The translations under genes and the position numbers were made by a program. DNA of 64,000 nt from Chrysemys picta bellii (Eukaryota; Chordata; Testudines; Emydidae): positions 41,034,882 through 41,098,881 of the forward strand of contig NC_088792.1 in assembly GCF_011386835.1 (NCBI RefSeq), read 5' to 3'. Below, piece by piece: positions 33,201-45,716 of this stretch. The first letter of the stretch is position 1. Each line of letters opens with the position of its first letter. The notes beneath the pieces were generated by a model, which worked only from the letters and a program-made list of their open reading frames with translations, was not told where the DNA came from and ran no database searches.

Positions 33201-33867
33201 AAAATGTGTGGGGGTGGGGGGGAGAGTGATCTAGGAGACTACTGGCCTGTTACTTTGACCTCAGTTGTATGCAAGTTCTTGGAACAAATTTTGAAAGAGG
33301 AAAGTAGTTAAGGATATAGAGGTGAATGGTAATTGAGACTGAATACAACATGGTTTTACAAAAGATGATAGTGCCAACCAATCTGATCTCTTTCTTTGAG
33401 AAGATAACTGATTTTCTAGACAAAGGAAATGCAGTAGATCTGATCTACCTGAATTTCAGTAAGGCCCTTGATACAGTTCCACACAGGAAATTATTAGTTA
33501 AGATGGAGAAGATGGGGATTAATATGATAATTAAAAGGTGGGTAAGGAACTGGTTAAAGGGGAGACTACAATGGGTCATACTGAAAGGTGAATTGTCAGG
33601 CTGGAGGGAGGTTACTAGTGGAGTTCCTCAGGGATCGGTCTTGGGACTAAGCTTATTTAACATTTTTATTAATGATCTTGGCACAAAAAGAGGGATTGTG
33701 CTAATAAATCTGTGGATGACACAAAGTTGGGAGGTATTGCCAATACAGAGGAGAATCGGAATATGACACAAGATGATCTGGAAGACCTTGAAAACCGGAG
33801 TAATAGAAGTGGGAAGAAATTTAATAGTGCAAAGTGCAAAGTCATGCACTTAGGGACTAAGAAGAAG
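30240..33867 (+). mobile_element. Nearly full-length CR1 LINE with truncated 3' end
   Basis: Order of visible parts: a 5' UTR-like GC-rich leader (30240-30590); ORF1 start with a Cys motif (CGSCGMY...CMKCC, near 30700-30760); an ORF1 esterase-like block LHVETNDTARFSLEHIKGDN (from 31411) and WDGLHLSREGNRLL (near 31670-31710), matching the SGNH-hydrolase blocks V(G)TND and GLHL; an ORF2 endonuclease block EIIGITETWWN (near 32050-32080); and RT blocks [15 protein letters not shown] and [10 protein letters not shown] (33440-33650). Many stops and frameshifts are present. The catalytic aspartates are shifted out of frame near 33715. The element stops near 33867 without the usual CR1 3' tail. Confidence 0.85.
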
Positions 33868-33952
33868 TCATTTTTCTGCAGGGAAGCAAAGAAATCTGTG
33901 GACAACATTAATTCTGTGCTCGCACAGTGGCACAGAATTCCCCCAGGAGTAA
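33868..33952 (-). mobile_element. MITE fragment at the CR1 breakpoint
   Basis: The sequence CATTTTTCTGCAGGGAAGCA ... GTGGCACAGAATTCCCCCAG is, from memory, one end of a common turtle MITE (inverted form GGGGGAATTCTGTGCCACTG). It starts exactly where recognisable CR1 ends. Confidence 0.4.
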
Positions 33953-35563
33953 ATTTTTCTCACATGCACACTTGGTGGGACAAATTGACCCCTCTCTCTC
34001 ACCCCATACACAGTGGTTTCAGTTGTAACAGACCATACCATTCTCACTCCCACACCCACCAGCAAAAAACTTACACACACTTAACTTTGGAAAAGAGACC
34101 ATCCCTTCTCAAACATTTGGGAAGTGTCCAGCACATTGTGAGAGCTACTAAAAAGTAATAGTGCCACATTTATTTCATTCTTTAGGTACATCAGGAATTA
34201 CTATGCTATAACTTTGACAAATGATGACATTTTAATAATGAACACTGTACTAGCTACTGATTCAGGGTCCTAATTCTGTGACAGACAGACAGAATCTTTG
34301 TGCCTATTTTGATCGGTTTGCTAAACCTTTTGAGAGTCTTGCCAAAATTCAATGAAATACATAAACCTTCCACTTCAAGAAAACATTCAACAAGGGAAGG
34401 TCTGTTTGCTACAGGATTCAATGTATTCTTAATCAAGAGGTAGCAATCGCCAAATACATACTTTACAAAAATATTGAGGAGAGTATGGTTCTTAAGTCTA
34501 CCCCATTATGAGCCACAGTGGAACAGCTTTCTTAAATGGAAACCCTTTATTATTGTTGTCACAGAACTCAGTGCATCATAAAGTCAAGCGAAACTAGATC
34601 AGCCCCCTCTTAGAGGCAGAGACAAGAAAAAAAAAAAGCACTCAAAAATGGACCAAACCCAGAGGGAAAAAAATCTAGATAGTAAGCAAGGTCTTGCCTT
34701 CCACCAGAGACGTTTGCTGGCTAATTTAGTCCATCTTTCTTTTGCAATACAGTGCTTTCCTTTCATTCACTTAAATGTATTGGTTTCTTCTCCATATATG
34801 ACAACTGAAACACAGTCCACTCAATGTGTAATTTAAAAAATGCATTATTTATATTAAATCTTTCTCAATGCATATGTTCACATTTCATTTTTATATTGAT
34901 AATAGCAAAATAAAAACCTCTATCATCCATCTAATGCTTTAGGGAATCATAAATGCCCATCTCTTTGAAACATGTACCGTATACGGAGTCTAAACATGAT
35001 TATACTAGTAAAGGAATACACTGTAGACAAAGACCATCTTGAACTTAGATGAATGGCATAGTAAACAAAGACAAACAGAATAGGTAAATGATGTAAAAGT
35101 GCAAAGAGGAAAAAAGATTGAAAAGAAAAATGAAGAACACTAAGTAAAATGTGAGGAACTGAACAGGACTTTAAATTGTATAAATGTAGAATTATGAAGA
35201 TTGCACATTTAATGCCATCCCACAATCTCCTTGCCCCATTTTCACCATTGTCCAAAAGGGAAGTTCCTACTCAATATCAACTCTACCCCACTTTAAGTTA
35301 AAACTTAAAATGTGATTTTTTCCCAAAATATGGTAACTTGGCAGAAGAACTGAGCAAGGCCAGAGTTAAGCAGTAACCCACTGATTGGATTGCAGTGAAA
35401 CAAGGATAAATGGACTAGAGGATGACTTTAAAAGTGTTGTCTTCACAGCTAGCTTTGGGACTTGAGGGACAGGACCTCTTCCATAGCTTGGAAGCAGCTA
35501 CACATTTGTAGTGCTGGCATCTTTGCTACTCAAGGACTTTTGCTACCGCAAAGCCCCCACGCC
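33953..35563. other. Intronic sequence, nothing recognised
   Basis: 34000-34160 is C/A-rich. The rest is AT-rich, with an A-run at 34628-34638. No element was identified, and CR1 does not resume. Confidence 0.4.
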
Positions 35564-35809
35564 CAGGGCCGGCTCTAGGCACCAGCGTAGCAAGCAACTG
35601 CCTGGGGCGGCCAACGGAAAGGGGCGGCACGTCTGGCTCTTTGGCGGCAATTCGGCAGCGGGTCCCTCAGTTCCTCTCAGAGGGAAGGACCTGCTTCCGA
35701 ATTGCCGCCTAAGAATGAAGCGGCGGCGGTAGAGCTGCCACCGATCGCGGCTCTTTTTTTTTTTCTTTTTGCACCGCTTGGGGTGGCAAAAACGCTGGAG
35801 TCGGCCCTG
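35564..35809. mobile_element. hAT-like MITE (CAGGGCCGGCTC type)
   Basis: The left end CAGGGCCGGCTCTAGGCACC and the right end CTGGAGTCGGCCCTG are inverted. The flanks CCCACGCC (35556-35563) and CCCACACC (35810-35817) match at 7 of 8. The interior includes GGCGGCAATTCGGCAGCGGG and a T-run at about 35753-35764. Confidence 0.85.
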
Positions 35810-35817
35810 CCCACACC

Positions 35818-36532
35818 CCGCTCTGAGCACAAGAACAGGGACGACTCTTGGGCCTTGCACAGACTAGGTCCTCTCCCTGCAAAGCCTGCTGTCTGTTCTC
35901 TATACTTGGCAGACTCACTGTACAGCAGCTCCCCCACCTCTCTCTGCACTACTGCCTGTCTGTTACCATAGAGACAGACTGCAATGCTAGAAGCTGAGCT
36001 CATGAGCCTGGACAACGGAATAGCAGAGCAGGACTTGCAGTGACATTAGAGGGTTGAGTGTATCTCCCAACCCAACCTGACAAGAAGAAACTTGGAGAAG
36101 AGAAGCAGTCTGAAAAGGATAAGAGGATGGTTGAAATGGGTTTAGGGAAGAAGGGTATCAGGAAGCAAGGGGGTGGTGCTACTTAGTAACTAACTGTGAG
36201 AGAAGAGAATAAAAAAGGAATTCTGTATGGAAGGGAAGAAGCTAGTGTGGAGGAGAAGACACTTGTGGGAAGGGGAGAAAAGACTGATATGTATGAAGAA
36301 CTTGTAAGCCAAAAAAAAAAAAAAAAAAAAAAGAATCGGTGGAGGGAAGAAATGAAAGAGGAAAAAACATAATAGGGTAATACTTAAAATGTGAATCCAC
36401 CCAAAATATATAACTTTGACTGCTTACAAGAGTATTTTGGAGAAAACCTGAAGTGTTGCAATCAGCCCATAAACATTGCTGTAATCTCAACATGGCCCTT
36501 ACTTTTTCTGTAGTGAAATCAAGATAATTTCC
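35818..36532. other. Intronic sequence with a poly(A) run
   Basis: A 22-base A-run sits at 36311-36332. No element boundaries recognised. Confidence 0.45.
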
Positions 36533-37915
36533 TGTGATGGGGTGTACAAGCCCCACATGGGGGAGCCAAGGGTTAACGAGCCACTCTGGGCCCAGAAGGC
36601 CCCATCTAGCCACACCTACTGGGCATGCTCACAATGGAAGCGGAGTTCAAAAGGGAGTGGCCCTGCTCAGACAGAGCAAGGGAGTAGTCCTATGTGGATA
36701 GTTCCTGCAGAGAGACTGCAGGAACTCCACACCTAGGGTTGCCAACTTCCCAATTTCTCAAAACTGGACACTACAGCAGGAGCACCGAAACCTCCCCCAC
36801 CCCTGCTCTGCCTCTTCCCCACAAGGCCCCACCCCTGCTCACTCATCTTCTCCCTCCTCCTCTCGCTCACTGCTTTCCCCCTTCCCTCTTTCCTGTCGTC
36901 AGGACTGGGAGCTGCAGCCTGACCTGGAGATTGCTCTCTGCCTGCCCACAAGATGCAGGTAGGAGATGGCCTTGGCTGAGCAGGGGCTGGCGCGGGTTGA
37001 TGACCTGGCACCATCCCCTCCCACATGCTTGCCCTTAAGGCAGGTAAAAAGTGAAGCGCCCCACCCCGTGCACCTGCACTATAGCTATGGTCAAAATAGC
37101 TTGGGCTGCTCAGCTCCCCCCAGGGATCCTCCTCTGCTCAGCAGCTGGCAAGGGGTCAGGCCCCACTCTTTTATTTGGCAGAGGCTACTCTGGGCCCATG
37201 GCAGAAACTGAGCCAGTCCCACACGGGGGTCAGGGCAAAGCGGAACTAAACACCTCTGGCTGGGGGTGGGCAGGCCCCTCCCTGCACTCCCCGCTCCTGC
37301 CTGATAGTTGTTGCTCTGCCCTGGGTGCCAACTGATACCACTAGACCCGATCCTGTGTCACCCATTTTTGCATCCTCCCACCAGTTCTGTGCCTGGGGCA
37401 GCTGCCCCTCTCACCCTGCCCTAGTTATGGTCCTGGAAAATTGACTTTTGGTGTCCAGTCAATACTTCTGAACAGAGATTGTACAGGTCCCCTTAAAACC
37501 AGACTTTCCAGTTGAAAACCAGACACCTGGCAACCCTATTCACACCATCTGGACTAGACACCACTGCAGAGCTACCCAAGGCCCCCGTGAGGAAACGGGG
37601 CCTTTGGCAGGAACAGGGGGCTATGAGTGAAGAAGAGCCTCCAGATAGCTGTCAATGAGAGCCCCCCGCCATAAGGTCATACCCCTATCCTTGTGACTTT
37701 GGAAGGGGCTGAACAAGGTAGGAAGTGACCCAGGGAGCAAGCTTGGGGGCAGCTACTCCCCATACTACCGCATATCTGCCTAGCCAGTCATAGGGCCCTC
37801 ATTGGAACCCAATGGAGCTGTGAGGGCCTGGGTTCCCCTTCTGCTGGCCGTATACTCTCGCTGCTGGGCGACACAACCAGGCTTGGACACCGCCACCCAC
37901 CGATAGTTCCTCATA
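36533..37915. repeat. LTR-like dispersed repeat split by a hAT-like element
   Basis: It starts TGTGATGGGGTGTACAAGCC and its text continues on both sides of the insertion at 36734-37538 (GAGAGACTGCAGGAACTCC | CATCTGGACTAGACACCACT). It is GC-rich relative to the surroundings and ends near CCACCCACC at about 37900. Classification and right end are uncertain. Confidence 0.4.
36734..37538. mobile_element. hAT-like element (TAGGGTTGCC type)
   Basis: It begins TAGGGTTGCCAACTT and ends ACACCTGGCAACCCTA. The flanks TCCACACC (36726-36733) and TTCACACC (37539-37546) match at 7 of 8. The ends are closest to those of 660-1901, but the core is different and non-coding. Confidence 0.8.
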
Positions 37916-40003
37916 TTTTAGAAAATTGGACCTGGTGGTTTCTATATCAGTTATGTAATACAAGTTGGATTTTGACCCTCAGTAAGAATGTGGGACCGAA
38001 AAATGTGGTTAAGTGAGATAAGTGGCATCTGGATCAGCATCTGAACTTTGTGCAGATAAAGTGGAACCTTTTTCAGAAGTTTGGCAATCACAAGTAATCA
38101 CAACTAGGTTCTTTTGGAATGAAGTGAAAATAACATCACTTTAGAAGCATCTATCACCCCATAGCATACTGTTTTAATCTGAAGTTAGTAATGCCATCTA
38201 ACATTCATAAACTATAATGACCTTCAAAATGATAGGAGAATGCTAATGTGGGTAGATAAATATTTATGAATAATATTACTTAGCTCTTAAAAACTATTTT
38301 TGAAATTAAAGTGATATATTTTGTATTTTTGACTTTTCCAGTATTGTACTTCCATGCCTCCTTTGAAGTTTCCCCTCTGATTTGCATCACTCTGTATATC
38401 AAGTGTTTTATGACAGTTAAATTTTACTTTATTGGAACTCCTTGGAGAAACTAAATTCTGATTTACACAAAGTAGAATGAATTTCATTAGACAAATAATA
38501 TGATAATCTGCTCCAGGGATTAAGAAATAAACATTCTATTTTTCACATCAGACTCTTTGTTAACGAAACAAACCAACCACCATCAGAATATCAGAAGTGA
38601 TACCAAATTTTGTTTTTTTGGTCTTAATTCTTTAAAACTGGATTTACTCTTCCTTATCGAATACATAAATACCCGTATATAGAATAATTTTAAAAATTGC
38701 TTTGATTGACTGCAAATTATTTTGAATTGTTTAACTAAAAAACATTAGCAGCAGTAACAGATGCCTGTATTTAAAATTGTGTGTACCTGCCCAGCTTCCA
38801 CTTTAAACAAAACAATAACTAAAACCAGGGTTACATAAAGAATTCATGCTACACTTTAAATGTGCACTTTCTTGTGATTAAAAAAAAATCCCTTAAGATA
38901 CTTTCAGCAGCACATTTAAGCTATTCATTGGTTGCTAACAGGAATGGTGTGGTTAATTTTCTGAGGTCTTCAACAAAGTAGGGTCCTTAGGTGAAGAACA
39001 CTAAAAATAACAAACCTTATATACAATAACCACCACCAAAGCTATTGGGAACACTAGATTTATGTAAAAGGGAAGATAATGACAAGCTCCTATTGTGAAA
39101 AGTTTTAAACCTTTTTATCAAAGAAAAATCTACATTATCAATATAACCTACGATATATGCTGTTAAAGTTCAAGAATTCTGCAATATGACAAAAAATGTC
39201 TAATACAAACACTTTCTATTCTGGACTGCAAAAACATTTTGTATTTTTCCTTTTTGGCATTGACCTCAGCATTGCAAGACGTGTCAAAATCAAATTAATG
39301 CAAGATTTGCTATAAAAGGAATGCTGTTAACCTATTTAGGTCCCTACATTTACGTCTTACACAGCATCATTGGACGATGCTATTGAGATATAATTATAAA
39401 ATGTTACCAAAACAAAGAGTTTCAGGGCCTATTTTCCAGGCTTATGTTGTCCTTGAAAAATTATTGCTTGCCAAAAGCCTGCATTTGTGCACCCAAAACA
39501 AGTAACTGCCTACAGAAAGTACACATCTCTGCATAACATGCAATCTCGGACGCCATCTTTAAAATTATATTTTTGTTTAAACCAAACTGAGTATTCAACA
39601 ACTGATGCATGAAGTTTATACTCCTTAAATTAAGGTAAACTTGTGCTTATGTAACCCTTTCATTTATTACTTCAGGCTCAGTAACAATTTATTTTTCATC
39701 ATTTTGTTCCCTCTTAAATGATAACATTATAAAAGATAATAAAACAAAACTAAAAGACTTCCACAAAAAAAAAAAAACTTAAACAGATCTCAGTTACTTA
39801 GTAGGACCGATACCACTGATTTTGTGCATTTTATTTTTTCCTCTAATACACCACTCAATAAAGCAATGCTCTATTGAACAGTGGGATACACATTTCAGTG
39901 ATACATGACACTATTACAAACAAAGAGCTGTGGGTTTACCTGTCTCTGTTCGTATGCCTTTTCTCTGGCACCAACTTCAGTGATTTAAATTTGATGGTCT
40001 ATC
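37916..40003. other. Intronic AT-rich sequence, nothing recognised
   Basis: Long AT-rich stretch with no repeats recognised; A-run at about 39765-39777. It looks single-copy. Confidence 0.5.
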
Positions 40004-40390
40004 TCAGTGATTCTCAACCAGGAGTACACATACCCCTGAGTGTACCCAGAGTTCTTACACAGAGTACATCAACTCATCGAGATATTTGCCTAGTTTTACA
40101 ACAAACTACATAAAAAACACTCGCGAAGTCAGTACAAACTAAAATTTCATACAATGACTTGTTTATACTGGTCTATAAACTATTCTCTCAATGTAAGTAA
40201 CAATATTTATATTCCAATTGATATATTTTATAATTCTATGGTAAAAATGAGAAAGTAAGCAATTTCTCAGTAATAGTGTGCTGTGTCACTTCTGTATTTT
40301 TATGTCTGATTTTGTAAGCAAGTAGTTTTTAAGTGAGATGAAACTTGGGGTACACAAGACAAACCGAACCAGACAGAGGTACAGTAATGT
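40004..40390. mobile_element. hAT-like MITE (CAGTGATTCTCAACC type)
   Basis: The left end CAGTGATTCTCAACCAGGAG is followed by paired TACACATACCCCTGAGTGTA words. The interior ACATCAACTCATCGAGATAT and AAAATGAGAAAGTAAGCAAT matches a common turtle MITE from memory. The right end (near GGTACAGTAATGTGCTCAAC) is eroded and no duplication was resolved. Confidence 0.6.
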
Positions 40391-43300
40391 GCTCAACAAA
40401 TACTGATCAATTCATCTGCTCCATTCTGTTTTTTCCTCCAGTAGCTCCTAAAGCTGGCAGGAAATACAAAAACACAAAATGAAGACAAGTAAACACACTA
40501 GTAATTGTGTGATTAAGCAAACGAGACATAGCACGTAAGTATCCATCTATCACATTGGGTATGCTAAAATTTAAGCATGTGTATAAAGAAAGCTGGACAT
40601 TTATTATCTTGTTGCACAGATTAGTTAAAGAGGCACAATGATGTTGAAATCCTTTGAACCTCTCTCTCTCTCTCAAAACCTATCAAGATAGTTCATTATT
40701 CAAACTAATTGAACTAAGGGAGGATGATCTTGTATGGTTAAGGCATTTGATAGGGTCCATGGACACCTAGTTTCAATTCCCAGCTCTGCCACAGTTTTTC
40801 TTTGCAATGTTGAGCAAAGCACTTAGGAGCTTTAAGGTTCTAGGCAGGAAAATTTCAGAAAGCAGCTAAAAAACAAGAGATTTAGGAGATCTGGATTCGG
40901 ATACTATGGCAATGAGTACATGTAAGTTTGTAGGACACAGAAATCTAACTATATCCTTTTAACACAGTACTGTATCTGAGCTTTTAAGAACTATCCATTG
41001 CAAAAACAGGGCACTGTTTTCTATAATAGCTCAATATAAATTCAAAGAAATTATGACTAAGGATGTTTTTTTAAAAAATGTTTATTTTATTGTGAATACA
41101 CATGTAACAGAAACATATCAAGCATTCCATTTAATAAAGCAGTCAACTTTTTCATACTTCTAATTAATGTTTGTACAATGCTTTGAAGATATAAAGGGTT
41201 ACATTTATGCTAAATATCATTAATATGCAGTATCAAATTCTAATGTCATTCATACATTTGAGAATAAGGTGCAACAGTAGGTTTATGCAGTAGGCTTACA
41301 TCTCTGCAATTATGGATTCACATACATGGGTTAGTCCTAATGGACATAACATCTCCCCAACATGAGCTCTCCCCAGTGATATAGTACATTTGGTATGATT
41401 TTCTGAAAAAGACTTAGTCATATTAGAACAATTTTAGGTTAGGATTAAGGTACACAGGGAAGACTTGCACAAGGTCACATTTACCATGCCTAGTGTTATT
41501 TATTCATCGTGTATCGGAGAACCCATGTATTAATTAAATATAAAAATATATTAGAAGATCTCCTTGTGAAGGACATGGAAGATACCTGTAATATTGTATG
41601 AATATTACATGTTCCATCTGTTTGTGTTGGTTGCTGTATGACTAAAAAGGTGTTGCTACCAACAGGAGCAGACAGCATGAAAGCACTAAAAGGAGACAAT
41701 AAGCTTCCAATTCTAAACTAAACTAAAGAGACAATGCAGGTGTCAATTCCTTTGAAGTTTACCTCTGACCATGCAGAGTTTGTCTATTACTACCAGGGAA
41801 AGGTCCCAAGTTGTAAGTTCAAGGAGCCTTCTGGTGGGAAAATTGGAACAAAGACCTCTGGAATAAATAAAAACCTGAGCCCCTGAGCTTGGGGATAAAG
41901 AGGGAAGCTGAGGCTGAAGGGGTGCATTGTCTCCCCCCAGGAGTGGGAATGCATGGATATATTGGGCAAACCTAAATTTTGGGTAAGGCAGTTATGCATG
42001 TAGACTGTTGCTTGTGTTAAATACCTCTTAGCTCTCCTTATGCTGTGTTCCTTCTGTTGAGATTAAACTATACTTTGTTTTGACTTGGCTGCTTTACGTC
42101 ACTATGTTCACTGATCACAGGAAAGTTTTGCAGGAAAGCCAAATCCAGTCAGAAATGCTGAGCAACCATAGCTGTTACACAGGGGGCCTGCAACCAGGGA
42201 CCTAATCCAAAGAGTGGGAGAACTGCGGGGATTTCATCTCAAAGAAGAGAGAGGCTCAGTGCCTGTCACTGGAAGTGGGTGTCGAAGGCGTTTTGCAGTC
42301 AGAAACTCAGAGGGATCAAAAGAGCGGAGTATCACAATTCAGGGCTAAGGCATATCAAAACAGAATTAAAGCTTCCAAACCTGGAATATGATCTAGAACC
42401 TGCAAAGTTCAAACAAAACAAAAAAATCTCAAAGCAAAGCACTGAATAAAGCTGTGTGAACCATCTCAAATTTAGTCTGTTTATTAAAAAACTCATTATA
42501 TTTGCCCTAGTCCCCAGTCTCCCTTCATCTGCATGGAATAACCATCTGACCTAATCCTCAATCATGGACTTTCTGCTAGTTTGGCCTGAAAGCTTCACCC
42601 AACTCTAGGCTTAATGTCAGTCTCTGAAATTTGCAGATTAAAAAGGGAAGATTATGTATACTTTCAGATTTAATTTTGAATTATTCAGTGTAAAAATCTA
42701 AAGATTCTAAAAAAGCAAGCCTCAGACTCCTACATACAATACTACATTTCCATAGTGTGAAGTGGCTCTGTATGGTGTCTGAGCTGGAATAAAAGTATAA
42801 GAAACCTTAAGGGAGCCGGGGAGACCCACAATAGTGTATGCTCATGGGACTCAGTGCAAAAAATGTGGGGAGGGAATCTAAATAATGAAATAATTGGGAT
42901 TAATTTCATATATGTTTCTTTATAACAACTCTTCAAGTAGTAATACTTTCAGTTCAAATTTGACTTCATAACTACAGCACTATAATTTATGTCTTCCAGA
43001 ATACTGTCTTTTACTAGTGTACTTGCATTTCCCAAGAGCAACCTGTGCAGTTGATTCTTAGAATGGCACACTTGTAAATGCTTCCTTTCATTTTTAGTTT
43101 AATTGGAAAATCTAAGTGAAAACCCTCACGGGCAAGCCAGAAGCAAAATAGAAGAAGCTAGATTTTAGCCCCATGTACTTTGCATTAGTAAATGTTATCT
43201 GAAGCTCGGTGTTAAAATCTAATAAGATTTTTTAAGAGTCCATTTGCATACATGTCAGTTTATAGTGCATTGATGGAACCGGAAAGCAGCCTGGGAACCT

Positions 43301-43655
43301 TGTCTTCCACTTGAGCACTCTGACTCCTCCAGTCAGAATAATCAAAGCAGCTATGGTGAGATTCGTAGCCCTGCTTTTGAAGACCATTTCCCCCCCTGTT
43401 TTTGTTACAGTGGTTGAAAATAGAGGACTGCTTGACATCTCTCACGCCTTTTTAAGCAACATCCGGAGGAGTCCCTGGATGCTTGGGTACTGCAAAATTT
43501 TACATAACAAAAAGTTGCCATTTCTATTTCCTATTACCACTTTACATCTTCAAAGCTCCGCACAAATTAATTAATCTTTATCACAGCATTTTGTAAGTGT
43601 ATTATTTAGCATTCAGTGCTAAAGGTAAAATGTTTATATTAAAAACCCAAACTAC
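40391..43655. other. Intronic sequence, nothing recognised
   Basis: Mostly AT-rich with a short (TC)n run at about 40662-40674. No element boundaries recognised in 3.2 kb. Confidence 0.45.
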
Positions 43656-44651
43656 ATGAAACCTACCCGCTTTCTGGTGTCTTTACAAACCCACGTCAGC
43701 CCAGATTCTCCAAAAAAGAATTTGCTACCCAAGATCCATAAACCTGGAAATCCTGGATGCCCCATCATCTCAAGCATTGGCACCTTAACAGCAGGATTGT
43801 CTGGCTATGTGGACTCTCTCCTCAGGCCCTATGCTATCAGCACTCCCAGCTATCTTCACAACACCACTGACTTCCTGAGGAAACTACAATCCATTGGTGA
43901 TCTTCCAGAAAACACCATCCTGGCCACTATGGATGTAGAAGCCCTCTACACCAACATTCCACACAAAGATGGACTACAAGCCATCAGGAATAGCATCCCA
44001 ATACCATCACGGCAAACCTGGTGACTGAACTTTGTGACTTTGTCCTCACCCACAACTATTTCACATTTGGGGACAATATATACCTTCAAGTCAACGGCAC
44101 TGCTATGGGTACCTGCATGGCCCCACAGTATGCCAACATCTTTATGGCTGACTTAGAACAACGCTTCCTTAGCTCTCGTCCCCTACTCTACTTGCGCTAC
44201 ATTGATGATATCTTCATCATCTGAACCCATGGAAAAGAAGCCCTTGATGAATTCCACCATGATTTTAACAATTTCCACCCCACCATCAACCTCAGCCTAG
44301 ACCAATCCACACAAGCGGTCCATTTCCTAGACACTACTGTGCTAATAAGCAATGGTCACATAAACACCACCCTATACCGGAAACCCACTGACCGCTATAC
44401 TTACCTACATGCCTCCAGCTTCCATCCAGGACACACCACACAGATCCACTGTCTACAGCTAAGCTCTAAGATACAACCGCATTTGCTCCAATCCCTCAGA
44501 CAGAGATAAACACCTACAAGATCTCTATCAAGCATTCTTAAAACTACAATACCCACCTGCTGAAGAGAAAAAACAGATTGACAGAGCCAAAAGAATACCC
44601 AGAAGCCATCTACTACAGGACAGGCCCAACAAAGAAAATAACAGAATGCCA
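43656..44651 (+). pseudogene. Penelope-like element, reverse transcriptase part
   Basis: Recognisable blocks are NLLPKIHKPGNPGCPIISSI, ATMDVEALYTNIPHKDGL (the RT palm aspartate in MDVEALYTNI), then after a frameshift at about 44021 CMAPQYANIFMADLEQ, and LRYIDDIFII ending at 44221 (YxDD catalytic pair). A TGA follows at once, then degraded frames read DEFHHDFNNFHPTINLSLDQ and HFLDTTV...LYRKPTDRYT. These are typical of Penelope-like elements. The 5' part is missing. A hAT-like insertion begins at 44660. Confidence 0.9.
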
Positions 44652-44659
44652 CTAGCCGC

Positions 44660-45716
44660 TAGGGTGACCAGATTACCAGTATAAAATATCGGGACGGGGG
44701 CGGAGCCAAAAAAGGGGGCGGAGCAAAAAAGGGGGGTGGGGACGGAGCAAAAAAAAAAGTTTTAAGGGGCCTGGGGCATTAGCAGGCCCCGCACGCTGCC
44801 CTCCCTGAGTCCCCGCGGAGCCTCCCGCCCCCTGGCCCGCCACGGGCATATGCGGGGCGCAGTGGGTCTGGGCGGGGGCAGCACGGAGCGGGCAGGAGCT
44901 GGGGGGGGGCGGCAGGGGCCAAATCCCCGCTGCTGCCAGGGAGCCCCGCGCCTCTCCCTCCCGCTTGCGGCTGTGGCTCCTTCCCGGCGGGACGCGCCTC
45001 CCGCTGCCCCGGGCACATGCGGCGCATGTCCCCCGTGCCTAGTCTCCCTCCCGCCGGGAAGGAGCAGCTGGACACGCGCCGCATGTGAGTGGGGCAGGTC
45101 GGGGGGCGCATCCCGCCGGGAAGGAGCCGCAGCCGCGAGCGGGACGGAGAGGCGCGGGGCTCCCCGGCAGCAGCAGGGATTCGGCCCAGGCCCCCGCGCC
45201 GCCCACCTGGCCCCTGCCCGCTCCGCGCTGCCCCCCGACCGGACCCACCGCGCTGCCCCGCGGGCTGCAGGGCTGGAGCAGCCTTCAGGCTGCGCTCCCG
45301 GCCCCGGGTGCAGCAGCCCGGGCAGAAGCCCTCTGGCGCGGCAGGGGGGCTCACAGCTGAGCCCCCCTGTCTCCCTCCCTTGCCCGCCCCCCTTTGCCCG
45401 CCCAGTGCCCGGGTGCTGGAGCTGACTCACCAGCTCCAGGATCCAGGCACCGCCGCCGCCACCCCGTCCCTCCAGGCTTGCACCGCCATGCTGCAAGCCT
45501 GGGAGGGAGGAGGAATGCTGGGGAAGAGGCGAGGATTTGGGGAGGGAGCCAATGGGGGAAGGAGAGGGCGGAGCCGGGGTGGGGGGGCCCGAGCGCCGGA
45601 GCGGAAGGGAAAATTTCTTCTTTGTGCAGTGTCCCGACCAAACATTGGTCGGGACGCGGGACAAAGAAGCAAATATCGGGACAGTCCCGATAAAATCGGG
45701 ACGTCTAGTCACCCTA
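44660..45716. mobile_element. CpG-rich hAT-like element inserted in the Penelope ORF
   Basis: It begins TAGGGTGACCAGATTACCAG and ends CGTCTAGTCACCCTA. The flanking 8-bp duplication CTAGCCGC is exact (44652-44659 and 45717-45724). Subterminal words TATCGGGAC and GTCCCGATAAAATCGGGAC recur near the right end. The core is very GC- and CpG-rich and mostly one large palindrome. Long open frames on both strands are by-products of its composition. Confidence 0.92.
44851..45262. repeat. Large imperfect GC-rich palindrome
   Basis: The left arm, about 44851-45030, pairs with about 45070-45262. Examples are GGCTCCTTCCCGGCGGGA with TCCCGCCGGGAAGGAGCC, and GGAGCCCCGCGCCTCTCC with GGAGAGGCGCGGGGCTCC. The spacer is about 40 bp. 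The arms are near-complementary throughout with small gaps. Confidence 0.85.
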
